Shown: positions 26,299-36,435, counted from the stretch's first letter. The stretch is DNA of 56,578 bases from Marinibacterium profundimaris (GCF_002210095.1 NZ_AQQR01000024.1:1-56578), one strand, 5' to 3'. Notes: a model not told the origin generated them from the letters alone. Translations and numbers: made by a program.

Positions 26299-26853
26299 CT
26301 AACGGCGCCGGGCCAGGGGCGGCCACATCCGGGCAAAGACCCCGTCGCGCAGGATCAGACCGTGCAGCAGGGCCGCGCCGATGTGGATCGCGATCAGGGC
26401 CGCAATCGCGTAGGCCCCGTAGAAATGCAAGGCCTTGGCGGCGTTGGCCAGCGCCTCGGATCGCGGCACCAGCGTGCCGATCCCAAGCGCGTCGAGCCCC
26501 TCGATCGGAAAGCGTCCGGCCCGCACGCGGATGTAGCCGGCCAGCGGCATCACCAGCAGCAAGGTGTACAGCAGCACATGCGACACGCGCGCCGCCATTG
26601 CCTGAAGCGGGTGAAGCGTTTCGGGCACGGGCGGTGGCGGCCGGAGCCAGCGATAGGCCAGGCGCAGCAGCACCAGCAGGAACAGGATCACGCCGATGTT
26701 CTTGTGAAACACGAACAACGTGTTCTGCACCGGCCGGGCCAGCCCGTCCTGGATCATGATGAAACCTGCCGGAATCGTCAGCAGCACGAACAGCGCCACG
26801 ATCCAGTGCAACAGCCGCGCCGGCGTGCGGTAGTCCTGCGAGGGGTCGGTCAC
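26299..26853 (-). CDS. Cytochrome b561-type membrane protein
   Basis: This 184-residue protein with four TM helices is of the bacterial cytochrome b561 (CybB) family. Candidate haem-b ligands are His16 (ARLLHWIVALFVLL), His50 (FVFHKNIGVILFLL), and two histidines in the last helices (LHFYGAYAIAALIAIHIGAALLHG). Such proteins oxidise ubiquinol or shuttle electrons to periplasmic partners. It is monocistronic and divergent from the CDP-alcohol phosphatidyltransferase gene. Confidence 0.9.
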   Translation of the reverse strand: MTDPSQDYRTPARLLHWIVALFVLLTIPAGFIMIQDGLARPVQNTLFVFHKNIGVILFLLVLLRLAYRWLRPPPPVPETLHPLQAMAARVSHVLLYTLLLVMPLAGYIRVRAGRFPIEGLDALGIGTLVPRSEALANAAKALHFYGAYAIAALIAIHIGAALLHGLILRDGVFARMWPPLARRR

Positions 26854-26996
26854 GGGGAGTCTCCTCCTGCTTTACCCAGGGTCAGGGTAGCCCGCCGGGC
26901 CCGCCGATCAAGCGCGCTGTGGCCATGGCCGGCCGACAGGGCCTGTCGGTGCCCGCGCGCCTTGACCCCTGTCCGCATGCGCTAGAACTATGTCAC

Positions 26997-27731
26997 ATGA
27001 GCGTAACCTTCGAAGCGAAACCCCTGCAGGGCCGGACCCTTGAGCAGACCGGGCGGCGCCGCACCGGGCTGGTGCCGGGCATCGCGGCGGCGCTGGTCGC
27101 CTGGGCCATGGCGCAGATGCTGGTCTTTCCCTCGGTGCCGGTCACCGGCTGGGTGCCGTCGCTGGTGCTGCTGCTGGCCGGGATCGCGGCGATCACGTCC
27201 CTGATGGCCCGCCATTACCCGCATCCCGCCTTCGGCTGGGCCAATACGGTCACGCTGGTGCGGCTGGGCCTTGCGGTGTCGCTGGTGACGCCGCTGCTGG
27301 CGGGCATGCCGGCGGGCTGGGCCGTGGCGCTCCTGGGCGGCGTGGCGCTGGCGCTTGACGGCGTCGACGGCTGGCTGGCCCGGCGGCACGGGCGCACATC
27401 CGCCTTCGGCGCGCGGTTCGACATGGAGGTCGACTCGCTTCTGTCGGTGGTGCTGGCGGTTCATGCCATGCTGGGCGGCCCGGCCGGGCCCGTCCTGCTG
27501 GTGCTGGGGCTGACGCGCTATGTCTTTGTCGCCGCGACCTGGGCCCTGCCTTGGCTCGCCGCGCCGCTGCCCGAAAGCCTCCGGCGCAAGGCGGTCTGCG
27601 TGCTGCAACTGGCGACGCTGATCCTGCTTCAACTGCCGGGCTGGCCGCCCGCGCTGGCACTGGCGGCCTCGGCGGCCCTTCTGTGGTCCTTTGCGGTGGA
27701 TATCCTGTGGCTGGCCGGGCGGCGCGCGTGA
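26997..27731 (+). CDS. CDP-alcohol phosphatidyltransferase family protein
   Basis: This 244-residue integral membrane enzyme carries the CDP-alcohol phosphotransferase signature DGVDGWLARR followed by GARFDMEVDS (pattern D..DG..AR...G...D...D) near residues 120-145, in the usual place between TM helices. It would transfer a phosphoalcohol from CDP-alcohol (CDP-diacylglycerol or similar) to an acceptor, so a phospholipid-type head group is expected. It is first of seven genes with four-base overlaps. An extended N-terminus with two TM helices precedes the catalytic part. ATG 26997 lacks a strong Shine-Dalgarno. Confidence 0.88.
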   Translation: MSVTFEAKPLQGRTLEQTGRRRTGLVPGIAAALVAWAMAQMLVFPSVPVTGWVPSLVLLLAGIAAITSLMARHYPHPAFGWANTVTLVRLGLAVSLVTPLLAGMPAGWAVALLGGVALALDGVDGWLARRHGRTSAFGARFDMEVDSLLSVVLAVHAMLGGPAGPVLLVLGLTRYVFVAATWALPWLAAPLPESLRRKAVCVLQLATLILLQLPGWPPALALAASAALLWSFAVDILWLAGRRA

Positions 27732-29365
27732 CGCGCCCGGTCTCTCCCTGGGCCGCGACGGGCGGCGCCGTGGTGCTGTTCCTGGTGCTGATCCAGCCCA
27801 ACCATCCCGGCGCGATGACCTGGGGCGCGCTCAGGGTCTTTCCGCTGGAACTGCCGGTGATCCTGCTGCTGCTCCTGGCACTGGGAACGGGCGTCGGAGG
27901 TCGGATCCTCCGCGCGCTTCTGGTGCCGGTGCTCGTGCTGATCTTCGCGCTGAAAGTCGCGGATTACGCGATGTTCACCGCCCTTGGACGCGGGTTCAAC
28001 CCGGTGGCCGACGTGGCGCTGATCGACGCCTCCGTCCGGCTTCTGGCCTCCAGCATCGGGCCGGTCCGGACCGGTGCGGTGATGCTGGGCGCTCTGGGCG
28101 CGACCCTGCTGGTCGCGGCCGCGCTCTGGTGGGCGATGGGCTGCTGGATGCGGCTTGCCCCGCGCCGCCCTGCCCCGCGTCTGGCCGCGGGGGTCGTGGC
28201 GGCCCTGGCCGGGCTGGTGATGGTGGCCGAGGTCGGCCACACCATGGGGCGCTGGAGCCTGCCGCAGCCGCCGCCCGGCACCGCCTTTACCGCCCGCGTG
28301 GGCGCCGAACGGATGGCGCTTGCGCGGCGGACATGGGCAGACCTGCGCGCCTTCGACCTGGCCGCGCGGAGCGATCCCTTTGCCGGGCAGGCCGGGCTCT
28401 ACGATCTCGTCGACACCGACGTGCTTGTGCTTTTCGTCGAAAGCTACGGACGCACCAGTCTCGACACGCCGTTCTACGCGCAGACCCATCGCGCCACGCT
28501 GGCACGGGCCGAGGCAGCCCTGAGCGAAGCCGGGCTGGCCATCCGCTCGGGCCTTCTGCGCGCGCCCACCCGGGGCGGGCAAAGCTGGCTGAGCCACACC
28601 ACCTTCGCCACCGGGCTCTGGACCGACGACCAGGCGCGGTACCTCGCGGCCCTGGGCAGCGGGCGGCAGGGGCTGTTCCACCTGGCCCGCGACGCCGGGT
28701 TTCACACCGCCGCCGTGATGCCCGCGATCACGCAGGACTGGCCCGAGGCGCTTGGCATGGGCTTCGACACGATCCTCGCCGCGGAGGATCTTGGCTATGC
28801 GGGCCGGACGTTCAACTGGGTCACGATGCCGGATCAGTTCACCCTGGCCGCACTCGACCGGATCCTGCGCGGCCCCGGACGCACGCAGCGCGTCTTTGCC
28901 CAGGTGGCGCTGATCTCGTCCCATGCGCCGTGGGTGCCGGTGCCGCGGATGCTGGACTGGACCGACCTGGGCGACGGCACGGTCTTTGACGCCATGGCCG
29001 GGGCCGGCGATCCGCCCGAGGTCGTCTGGCGCGATCCCGACCGCGTGCGGGCCGCCTATCGCGACTCGATCGACTATGCCCTGCAGACGGTCTTCGCCTA
29101 TGTCGCGCGGCAGGCGGACGACCCGCCGCTGGTCTTCGTCCTGGGCGATCATCAGGCCGCCGGCTTCGTCGCCATGGACGACCGCGCCGAGGTGCCGATC
29201 CACGTGATCGGCCCCGCGCATCTGGTGGACCGGGTCGCGGCCTGGGGCTGGACCGACGGCCTGATCCCGGACGGGACCCTGCCGGCCGTCCCGATGGACG
29301 AGATGCGCGGCCGGATCCTGCGCACCTTCTCCGGCCCGACACGTGACACGGAGACCCGGACATGA
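27728..29365 (+). CDS. Sulfatase / LTA-synthase-like membrane hydrolase-transferase
   Basis: The 545-residue protein has about four to five N-terminal TM helices (to about residue 180) followed by a periplasmic alkaline-phosphatase-superfamily domain. Key patterns are DVLVLFVESYGRTSLD (first metal-binding strand), APTRGGQSWLSHTTFATGL (candidate Ser/Thr nucleophile region), FAQVALISSHAPWVPVP, and FVLGDHQAAGF (C-terminal Asp-His metal ligands). LtaS/OpgB/EptA relatives transfer phospho-head groups from phospholipids to sugars or lipids outside the membrane. Start is GTG 27728 overlapping the previous stop. With the CDP-alcohol enzyme it suggests assembly and transfer of a polar head group. Confidence 0.83.
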   Translation: MTRPVSPWAATGGAVVLFLVLIQPNHPGAMTWGALRVFPLELPVILLLLLALGTGVGGRILRALLVPVLVLIFALKVADYAMFTALGRGFNPVADVALIDASVRLLASSIGPVRTGAVMLGALGATLLVAAALWWAMGCWMRLAPRRPAPRLAAGVVAALAGLVMVAEVGHTMGRWSLPQPPPGTAFTARVGAERMALARRTWADLRAFDLAARSDPFAGQAGLYDLVDTDVLVLFVESYGRTSLDTPFYAQTHRATLARAEAALSEAGLAIRSGLLRAPTRGGQSWLSHTTFATGLWTDDQARYLAALGSGRQGLFHLARDAGFHTAAVMPAITQDWPEALGMGFDTILAAEDLGYAGRTFNWVTMPDQFTLAALDRILRGPGRTQRVFAQVALISSHAPWVPVPRMLDWTDLGDGTVFDAMAGAGDPPEVVWRDPDRVRAAYRDSIDYALQTVFAYVARQADDPPLVFVLGDHQAAGFVAMDDRAEVPIHVIGPAHLVDRVAAWGWTDGLIPDGTLPAVPMDEMRGRILRTFSGPTRDTETRT

Positions 29366-30339
29366 GCCGCGCCTGGATCCTCCCGGCGCAGGTGGCGGTC
29401 ACGGCGCTTCTGTTCGTGCTGCTCTGGCGGCAGCTTGACGGGGCCGAGGTCGCCCGGAAATTGTCGGGCGCCGCGCCGGGATGGCTTCTGGCGGCTCTTG
29501 TGGCGCTGATCCTTCAGACGGCGCTGTCGGCCCTGCGCTGGCAGATCGTCGCGCGGGCCTTCGGGATCGGGATGCGGCTGCGCCAGGCGATGGCCGAGTA
29601 TTTCCTGGCGCAGGCGGTCAACCAGTCGCTGCCCGGCGGCGTGCTGGGCGATGTGGGCCGGGCGGTCCGGGCGCGCGGCGCGGCGGGTCTTGCGCGGGCC
29701 GGCCAGTCGGTTCTGGTGGAACGGCTCTGGGGGCAGGCCGCCCTGTTCGCACTGCTGGTCGCAGGCGTGGCCGGGGTCACGCTGGCGCCCGGGGGCCTGC
29801 GCCTGCCCGACCCGCTGGTTCTGGGCGTGGCGCTTGCGGCGCTGATCGCGGGCGCGGCGGGGCTGATCCTGATGCGGGCGCGCGCCCTGCCGGACCGGGC
29901 CATGCGGATGCGGGATGCGCTGCTGCTGCCGGGCAGCTGGCCGTGGCCCGCGCTTCTCAGCCTTGGCACCGCCACGATGAACCTGCTGGCCTTCGCCTTC
30001 TGCGCGCGGGCCACCGGCACGGATCTGGGCCCGGCGGCGGTGCTGGCGCTGGTGCCGGTGATCCTCTTCACCATGGTCCTGCCCGTCTCGGTCAGCGGCT
30101 GGGGCCTGCGCGAGGGCGCGGCCGCGGCGCTCTTCCCGCTGGCGGGCGCCAGCGCCGAGGCGGGGCTTGCCGCCAGCGTGGCCTTCGGCCTCGTCTTCCT
30201 GGTCAGCGCCCTGCCGGGCCTGCCCGTCCTGATCTTCACCCGCCGGGCCGCCCGCCCGGCCGACCATCCCACCCCTCTCCCCGCCTGTCCCGGTTTGTCC
30301 GGCACCCCCCAGGCGGCCAGCACGGAGGCACCATCATGA
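29362..30339 (+). CDS. Lysylphosphatidylglycerol synthase TM-region (YbhN/UPF0104) protein
   Basis: This 325-residue polytopic protein has eight or so TM helices, with family marks ALRWQIVARAFG near residue 60, EYFLAQAVNQSLPGGVLGDVGRA near residue 75, and VLPVSVSGWGLREGAAAALF near residue 235. It has the flippase-like part of MprF without the aminoacyl-transferase domain. YbhN-type proteins often accompany lipid-linked glycan or head-group pathways. Here it may flip the product of the two upstream enzymes. The last about 30 residues (Pro/Ala/Thr-rich) extend past the usual family end. Confidence 0.85.
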   Translation: MSRAWILPAQVAVTALLFVLLWRQLDGAEVARKLSGAAPGWLLAALVALILQTALSALRWQIVARAFGIGMRLRQAMAEYFLAQAVNQSLPGGVLGDVGRAVRARGAAGLARAGQSVLVERLWGQAALFALLVAGVAGVTLAPGGLRLPDPLVLGVALAALIAGAAGLILMRARALPDRAMRMRDALLLPGSWPWPALLSLGTATMNLLAFAFCARATGTDLGPAAVLALVPVILFTMVLPVSVSGWGLREGAAAALFPLAGASAEAGLAASVAFGLVFLVSALPGLPVLIFTRRAARPADHPTPLPACPGLSGTPQAASTEAPS

Positions 30340-31334
30340 CATCACATCTTCACACCCGCCGCAGCATCCTGGGCGCCGGCGCCGCCGGGCTGACCCTGGC
30401 GGGGCTGGGCCTTGGCCCCCGCGCCGCCCAGGCGCAGGAGGCGGTGCGCCTGCAATTGTCCTGGCTCCACTCGGTGCAGTTCGGCGGCAGCTATATCGCG
30501 CAGCACAACGGCTGGTGGTCCGATCGCGGGCTTGACGTCGCGCTGGACCAGGGCGGCCCCAACGCCCCGGTGGAACCGCCGGTGGTCTCGGGCACGGCGC
30601 TGGTGGGGATCTCGGCCGCGGATTACACCGCCGCCGCCGCCGAACAGGGCGCGCCATTCCGCATCCTCGGCGTGGCCATGCAGAAGAACCCCTTCGTCAT
30701 CGCCTCGCTTCCCGGCAACCCGGTGAACCTGCCCGGCGATCTGGAGGGCAAGCGGATCGGCATGGCGCTGGCCAACACCCCGGTCCTGCAGGCGCTTTGC
30801 ACCCTCAACGACGTCGACATCGACGCGATCGAGGTGGTGCCCACGCAATATTCGGCGCAGCCGCTGGTCTCGGGCGAGGTCGATTGCCTGCTGTGCTGGC
30901 AGACCGACCTGCCGGTGGCCATGACCATGCAGGGGATCGACAATGTCACCATGCTGATGGCCGATCATGGCTATGCCGTGCATTCGCAGACCTACATCGC
31001 CACCGAGGACAGCCTGGCCAACCGCCGCGACCAGCTTGTCGCGCTGATGGCCGGCGAGGTGCAGGGATGGGAGGCCTATCGCCAGGACACCGCCGCCGCC
31101 GCCGCGCTGACGGTCGAGATGTATCCCGACGCCGGCCTGGACCTTCCCACGCAAGAGCTGCAGGCCGAGCGGCAGGTGCCGCTGATGTTTTCCGACCTCA
31201 CCGACACCCACGGCTTCGGCTGGTGGACGGACGAGACGGTCACCGCGAATATCGAAACCCTGGCCCTGCTGGGCCGCAACGTGACGCCGGACCTGTGGGA
31301 CCGTTCGATCCTCGAAGAGGTCCATGGCGCCTGA
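30336..31334 (+). CDS. THI5/NMT1-type ABC substrate-binding protein
   Basis: This 332-residue protein has a Tat-type signal (THTRRSILGAGAAGL, cleavage after AQAQ near residue 34), implying export folded. The mature part begins with LQLSWLHSVQFGGSYIAQHNGWW, the hallmark of THI5/NMT1-like binding proteins (ThiY, RibY, SsuA relatives), which bind pyrimidine, riboflavin-like or sulfonate ligands. The usual glycine-rich ligand loop is absent or altered (ISAADYTAAAAEQGAPF). It overlaps the neighbours on both sides, so the importer is embedded in the lipid operon. Ligand unknown. Confidence 0.88.
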   Translation: MTSHLHTRRSILGAGAAGLTLAGLGLGPRAAQAQEAVRLQLSWLHSVQFGGSYIAQHNGWWSDRGLDVALDQGGPNAPVEPPVVSGTALVGISAADYTAAAAEQGAPFRILGVAMQKNPFVIASLPGNPVNLPGDLEGKRIGMALANTPVLQALCTLNDVDIDAIEVVPTQYSAQPLVSGEVDCLLCWQTDLPVAMTMQGIDNVTMLMADHGYAVHSQTYIATEDSLANRRDQLVALMAGEVQGWEAYRQDTAAAAALTVEMYPDAGLDLPTQELQAERQVPLMFSDLTDTHGFGWWTDETVTANIETLALLGRNVTPDLWDRSILEEVHGA

Positions 31335-32124
31335 TCCGCATATCCCGGCCGAGGTGGTCTGCGAAGACCTCGCCAAGACCTTCGCGGACGGAACAGAGGT
31401 GCTGCGGCCCCTGTCGGTGACACTGCCCTCGGGCGGGACAACAGCGCTGGTCGGCCCGTCGGGCTGCGGCAAGTCCACGCTGTTGCGCATGATCGCCGGG
31501 CTGGAGCCGCCAAGCGCCGGGTCCCTGCGCATCGGCGGCGCGCCGCCCCGGGCCCTGCTGAAGCAGGCGGGCCTGTCGATGGCTTTCCAGGATCCGTCAC
31601 TGCTGCCCTGGCGGTCCGTGCGCGGCAATATCGAACTTGCGCTGAAGCTGGCGCGCCGGCCCGCCGCGCCGCAGGCCGTCGATGACCTGATCCGTCTGGT
31701 GGGCCTCGACGGCTTTGCCGGGGCCCGCCCCGCGACCCTGTCGGGCGGCATGCGCCAGCGCGCGGCGATTGCCCGTGCGATGGTGACCGAACCCCGGCTG
31801 CTGCTGCTCGACGAACCCTTCGGCGCCGTGGACGAGCTGACCCGCCGCCAGCTGGCCGAGGATCTGCCCCGCACCTGGGAGCCGCGCCAGACCACCACCC
31901 TTCTGGTCACCCATTCGATCACCGAGGCGGTGATGCTGTCGGACCGGATCCTCGTCTTCTCGCCCCGGCCCGCGACGCTGGTGGCCGATATCGCGGTCGA
32001 CCTGCCCAGGCCGCGCCGCGCCGCCCTGACCACCGATCCCGCCTTTCTGGGTCTGGCCGAACAGGTGGCGGCGGCCCTGGCCGAAGGCGTCGCGGGGGCA
32101 AACCGGCCCTGGGCCGCGCAATGA
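31324..32124 (+). CDS. ABC ATPase of the nitrate/sulfonate/taurine class
   Basis: The 266-residue ATPase has Walker A GPSGCGKST near residue 45, Q-loop MAFQDPSLLPWRSV (the LLPW motif is typical of SsuB/TauB/ThiZ), signature LSGGMRQRAAIARA, Walker B LLLLDEPFGAVDELTR, and H-loop THSITEAV. It overlaps the binding-protein gene by 11 bases and the permease gene by four. It energises import by the double permease. Confidence 0.92.
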   Translation: MAPDPHIPAEVVCEDLAKTFADGTEVLRPLSVTLPSGGTTALVGPSGCGKSTLLRMIAGLEPPSAGSLRIGGAPPRALLKQAGLSMAFQDPSLLPWRSVRGNIELALKLARRPAAPQAVDDLIRLVGLDGFAGARPATLSGGMRQRAAIARAMVTEPRLLLLDEPFGAVDELTRRQLAEDLPRTWEPRQTTTLLVTHSITEAVMLSDRILVFSPRPATLVADIAVDLPRPRRAALTTDPAFLGLAEQVAAALAEGVAGANRPWAAQ

Positions 32125-33707
32125 CGGCGGCCGCCACGGCGCACCGTCCGGGGAGGCACACGGCCCGGCGCTGGCAGGCGGCGGCGGGTCTTCTGCTGCT
32201 TCTGCTGGGCTGGGAATATGCCGGGCGGGCACTGAGCGGTGCCTTCATCCTCGCCGCGCCCAGCGAGGTGCTGGCCTGGACATGGCAGAACGCCGGGCTG
32301 ATGGGCCGCGCCATGGGCGAGACGCTGGGCAATGCCGTGCTTGGCTTCGTCTATGGCAATGCGGCGGCCGTGCTGTTGGCCTCGGTCGCGCTGCTCTGGC
32401 CCCGGACCGAGGCGCTGATCGGCGGTCTTGCGCTTTTGGTCTTCTGCCTGCCGCTGGTGGCGACCGGGCCGATCCTGCGCGTGCTCATGGGCCCCGGCGA
32501 CGGGCCGCAGATCGCGCTGGCCGCGCTGGCGGTCTATTACACGACGCTGGTGCCGCTGCTGGTCGGCCTGCGCGCCGCGCCGTCCAGCTGGTTCGACCTG
32601 GTGCGCAGCTACGGACGCGGACGCGGGGCCGAGCTGGTGCATGTGCGCGCCATGGCCGCCCTGCCCTATCTTTTCGCGGGCCTCCAGATCGCGGCGCCGG
32701 CGGCGATCCTGGGCGCCATGGTGGGCGAATTCACCGGGGCCGAGCGCGGGCTGGGCGTGCTGACCATCCGCGCGATGCGAGCGCTGGACGTGCCGGCGAC
32801 GTGGGCGCTGGCCAGCGTGTCGGCGGCGGTGGCGATCCTGGCCTATGCCGGTGTCGGATGGCTGGGCCGCAGGCTTTCGACCGCGCCGCCCCCGGTTCTG
32901 CTGGCCCCGCCGGCCGTGGCCGGGCGCCGTGGCGGCGGCGCGCTGGTGCAGGGCCTCGGTGTCGCGGTGCTGGCCCTGCTTCTGTGGTGGGGCGCGATGG
33001 AGGCCTTCGGGCTCAACCGCTTCTTCGCCAAGCGCCCCGGCGATGTCTGGGCCGCGCTGGTCACCGCGCCGGATGCCGCCGTCACGCGGGCGACGCTGGC
33101 CGTGGCCCTGCGGGAAACCGCCGCCTACGTGCTGCCCGGATACCTCGCCGGGCTGGCGATGGGCCTCGGGCTGGCGGTGGCGCTGGTGCTGCTGCCGGCG
33201 CTGGCCGCCGTGGCCATGCCGGTGGCCGTTGCCCTGCGATCCGTGCCGATCGTCACGACCGCCCCGCTCTTCGTGATGCTGCTGGGCCGGGGGGCCGTGG
33301 GCACGGTGGTGCTGGTCGCGGTGATGGTGTTCTTCCCCACCTTCGTGGCCTGCGCGCAGGGCCTGTCGCGCGCGCCGGGGCAGGCCAACGACCTCTTCGA
33401 CAGCTACGCGGCCGGGCGCCTGTCCCGGCTGATCCACCTGCGCCTGCCCGCCATGCTGCCCGCCTTCTTCGCCGCCGCACGCATGAGCGTTCCGGCCGCC
33501 GTCCTGGCCGTGACGGTGGTGGAATGGCTGGCCACCGGGCGCGGCATGGGCAGCCTGATGGCGATGTCGGCCTCGCTGTCGGATTACGACATGTTGTGGA
33601 GCACGGTCGTCGTGGTCTCTGTCCTGTCGGCCGCCTGCTATCTGGCCGTGGGCGGGGTGGAACGCCGGGTGCTGGCGGTCTACGCCCCCGAGCAGGGCGC
33701 GCGATGA
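32121..33707 (+). CDS. ABC permease with two fused permease domains (SsuC/ThiX-type)
   Basis: The 528-residue protein contains two tandem permease units. Unit 1 (about residues 20-255) has its coupling-loop region VHVRAMAALPYLFAGLQIAAPAAILGAMVGEF. Unit 2 (about 270-515) has LIHLRLPAMLPAFFAAARMSVPAAVLAVTVVEW at the matching place. Most members of this class are about 250 residues and work as homodimers. Here one polypeptide supplies both halves, and the halves have diverged. It has about 12 TM helices. It overlaps the ATPase and glycosyltransferase genes by four bases each. Confidence 0.9.
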   Translation: MTAAATAHRPGRHTARRWQAAAGLLLLLLGWEYAGRALSGAFILAAPSEVLAWTWQNAGLMGRAMGETLGNAVLGFVYGNAAAVLLASVALLWPRTEALIGGLALLVFCLPLVATGPILRVLMGPGDGPQIALAALAVYYTTLVPLLVGLRAAPSSWFDLVRSYGRGRGAELVHVRAMAALPYLFAGLQIAAPAAILGAMVGEFTGAERGLGVLTIRAMRALDVPATWALASVSAAVAILAYAGVGWLGRRLSTAPPPVLLAPPAVAGRRGGGALVQGLGVAVLALLLWWGAMEAFGLNRFFAKRPGDVWAALVTAPDAAVTRATLAVALRETAAYVLPGYLAGLAMGLGLAVALVLLPALAAVAMPVAVALRSVPIVTTAPLFVMLLGRGAVGTVVLVAVMVFFPTFVACAQGLSRAPGQANDLFDSYAAGRLSRLIHLRLPAMLPAFFAAARMSVPAAVLAVTVVEWLATGRGMGSLMAMSASLSDYDMLWSTVVVVSVLSAACYLAVGGVERRVLAVYAPEQGAR

Positions 33708-34753
33708 CACCTGCGGCCTTCGCGATCCCCGGCGATATGACCACGCTGACCGGCGGCTACATCTACGAACGCCGCCTGCTGGAGGGGCTGCGCGCGGCCG
33801 GGCGCGACGTGACGCACCTGGCCCTGCCTTCGGGCTTTCCCGATCCGTCAGGGGCCGAGACGGAAGCGGCTGCCGCGATGCTGCAGGCCGTCGGGCCGGA
33901 TCGGGTGCTGATCCTCGACGGGTTCGTCTCAGGCGCGATGGAAACCGCCCGGCTGGCCCGGGTGCGGGCGCCGATGGTTGCCATCGTGCACCATCCCCTG
34001 GCACTGGAGGAAGGCCTGTCCGAGGCCCGGCGCGCCCATCTCTACCGGACCGAGCGCGACAACCTCGCGCTGGTCCGCCACGTGATCGTGCCCAGCCCGC
34101 ACACGGCCCGGACGCTGGTCGACCGCTACGGCGTGCCGGGCGACAGGATCACCGTGGCCCGCCCCGGGGTCGACCCGGCCTCGGGCCCGCCGGACCCGGT
34201 GGATCCGCCCCTGATCCTGTCGGTCGGGATCCTGCATCCGCGCAAGGGGCACGACGTGCTGATCGCGGCGCTTGAGCATATCCGCGCCCTGCCCTGGACC
34301 TGCGTGATCGTCGGGCGTGACTGGGATACAGACCATGCCCGCGCGCTGGCCCGGCAGGCGGCGCAGACGGGGCTTGGCGCGCGGCTGAGGCTGGCTGGAG
34401 AGGTCGAACTGCCGCAGCTGCAGCGCCTCTACCGGCAGGCGACGCTCTTTGCGCTGGCCACGCGCTACGAGGGCTACGGCATCGTCTTTGCCGAAGCGCT
34501 GCGGCACGGGTTGCCGGTGATCAGCTGCCGGGTGGGCGCGGTGCCCGATACGGTGCCCCATGGCACCGGCCGGCTGGTGCCGCCAGACGATCCCCGGGCC
34601 TTCGCCGCCGCGCTGCAAGAGCTGCTTGCCACGCCTGCCGCCCTGCGCGACTGCCGCCTGGCCGCCCGCCTGGCCGGCGACGGCCTGCCGGGATGGCCCG
34701 AGACCGCGCGCCTTGCCGGCGACGTGCTGGAGACGGTGGCGCGCGACGGCTGA
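33704..34753 (+). CDS. Family 4 glycosyltransferase (GT-B fold)
   Basis: The 349-residue glycosyltransferase has an N-terminal glycine-rich acceptor loop (PGDMTTLTGGYIYERRLLEGL), IVHHPLALEEGL, and the C-terminal donor domain with LSVGILHPRKGHDVLIAALEHI near residue 175 and the EX7E-like ALATRYEGYGIVFAEALRHGLPVISC near residue 250. These support a retaining, nucleotide-sugar-dependent GT4 enzyme. It is cytosolic or membrane-peripheral. As last gene of the seven-gene operon it could glycosylate the lipid acceptor built by the first three products. Confidence 0.9.
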   Translation: MTPAAFAIPGDMTTLTGGYIYERRLLEGLRAAGRDVTHLALPSGFPDPSGAETEAAAAMLQAVGPDRVLILDGFVSGAMETARLARVRAPMVAIVHHPLALEEGLSEARRAHLYRTERDNLALVRHVIVPSPHTARTLVDRYGVPGDRITVARPGVDPASGPPDPVDPPLILSVGILHPRKGHDVLIAALEHIRALPWTCVIVGRDWDTDHARALARQAAQTGLGARLRLAGEVELPQLQRLYRQATLFALATRYEGYGIVFAEALRHGLPVISCRVGAVPDTVPHGTGRLVPPDDPRAFAAALQELLATPAALRDCRLAARLAGDGLPGWPETARLAGDVLETVARDG

Positions 34754-34775
34754 CCCCGGCGCCCGGCCGCCCGGC

Positions 34776-35969
<1,194 letters not shown>

Positions 35970-36294
35970 TGTCTTTCCTGTTTGTCAGAAGTGTCGTTCG
36001 AGGCTCGTGTCCGGCTTCCCCGATCATGACCGCATCGCGCCCGCTCTGCATGACTTTTGACACGCTCACCGCGATACGACCCCCCGGTCCCCTGCCGCGC
36101 CGTCCGCCTGACACCGGGCCCGCAGGCCCCGCGGTGCCAGAGGCCTCGGCGCGCACGCCGACACTTAATCAAATTAAATCAATGATTTGCACATTTCTCC
36201 AGGCACCCAAAGCCCCCCAACGGCAGATCACGCGCTGGTCTGTTGGCAGAGAAATGATATCAACCAACCCGATCAGCAGGTGCAACGAGTAGCT
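35970..36294. other. Gene-free stretch between pcaF and the ArdC-type leader
   Basis: No convincing gene is seen. Base use changes from GC-rich to AT-rich at about 36160. There is a short perfect inverted repeat AAATCA-A-TGATTT at 36177-36189 and a GC-rich imperfect hairpin around 36110-36135. The switch in composition probably marks the edge of inserted DNA. Confidence 0.5.
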
Positions 36295-36335
36295 TAAATT
36301 ACGCCAGATCCTGTCCAAGGGACGGGAGTAGCTCA
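36295..36335 (+). repeat. Copy 2 of the direct repeat (start of ArdC leader)
   Basis: Matches bases 1-42 of the window with four substitutions and one gap. Includes the hairpin GTCC-AAG-GGAC (36313-36323) and GGGAGTAGCTCAG, which looks like the 5' part of a tRNA but has no matching D-stem or 3' half. Confidence 0.6.
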
Positions 36336-36435
36336 GTCTGGCGGGGTTCCGGACGGAGCCCACCACCCACCACGGGGTTGATTTCAGGCCCGTTCTCCGA
36401 TCCGCGCGCGTGCGCTTCCTCAGACATCGGAGAAC
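36313..36435 (+). promoter_or_regulatory. Structured leader of the ArdC-type gene with ribosome-site-sequestering hairpin
   Basis: Three hairpins can be drawn: GTCC/GGAC (36313-36323); GGGTTCC, loop GGAC, GGAGCCC (36344-36361); and a perfect 10-pair stem GTTCTCCGAT (36392-36401) with ATCGGAGAAC (36426-36435) around a 24-base GC-rich loop. The last arm contains the GGAGA ribosome site of the gene starting at 36440, so the stem would hide it. This predicts control of translation, or the folded form could serve when the strand is single-stranded during conjugation. Confidence 0.6.

Noticed and set aside
30342-34004. 1220-residue minus-strand frame
   Set aside because: Antisense of the importer and glycosyltransferase genes, His/Gly/Arg-rich without recognisable domains.
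36321-36361. tRNA gene (GGGAGTAGCTCAG start)
   Set aside because: The segment looks like the 5' end of a tRNA, but there is no D-stem partner, anticodon arm, T-arm or acceptor 3' strand; it fits the hairpin leader instead.
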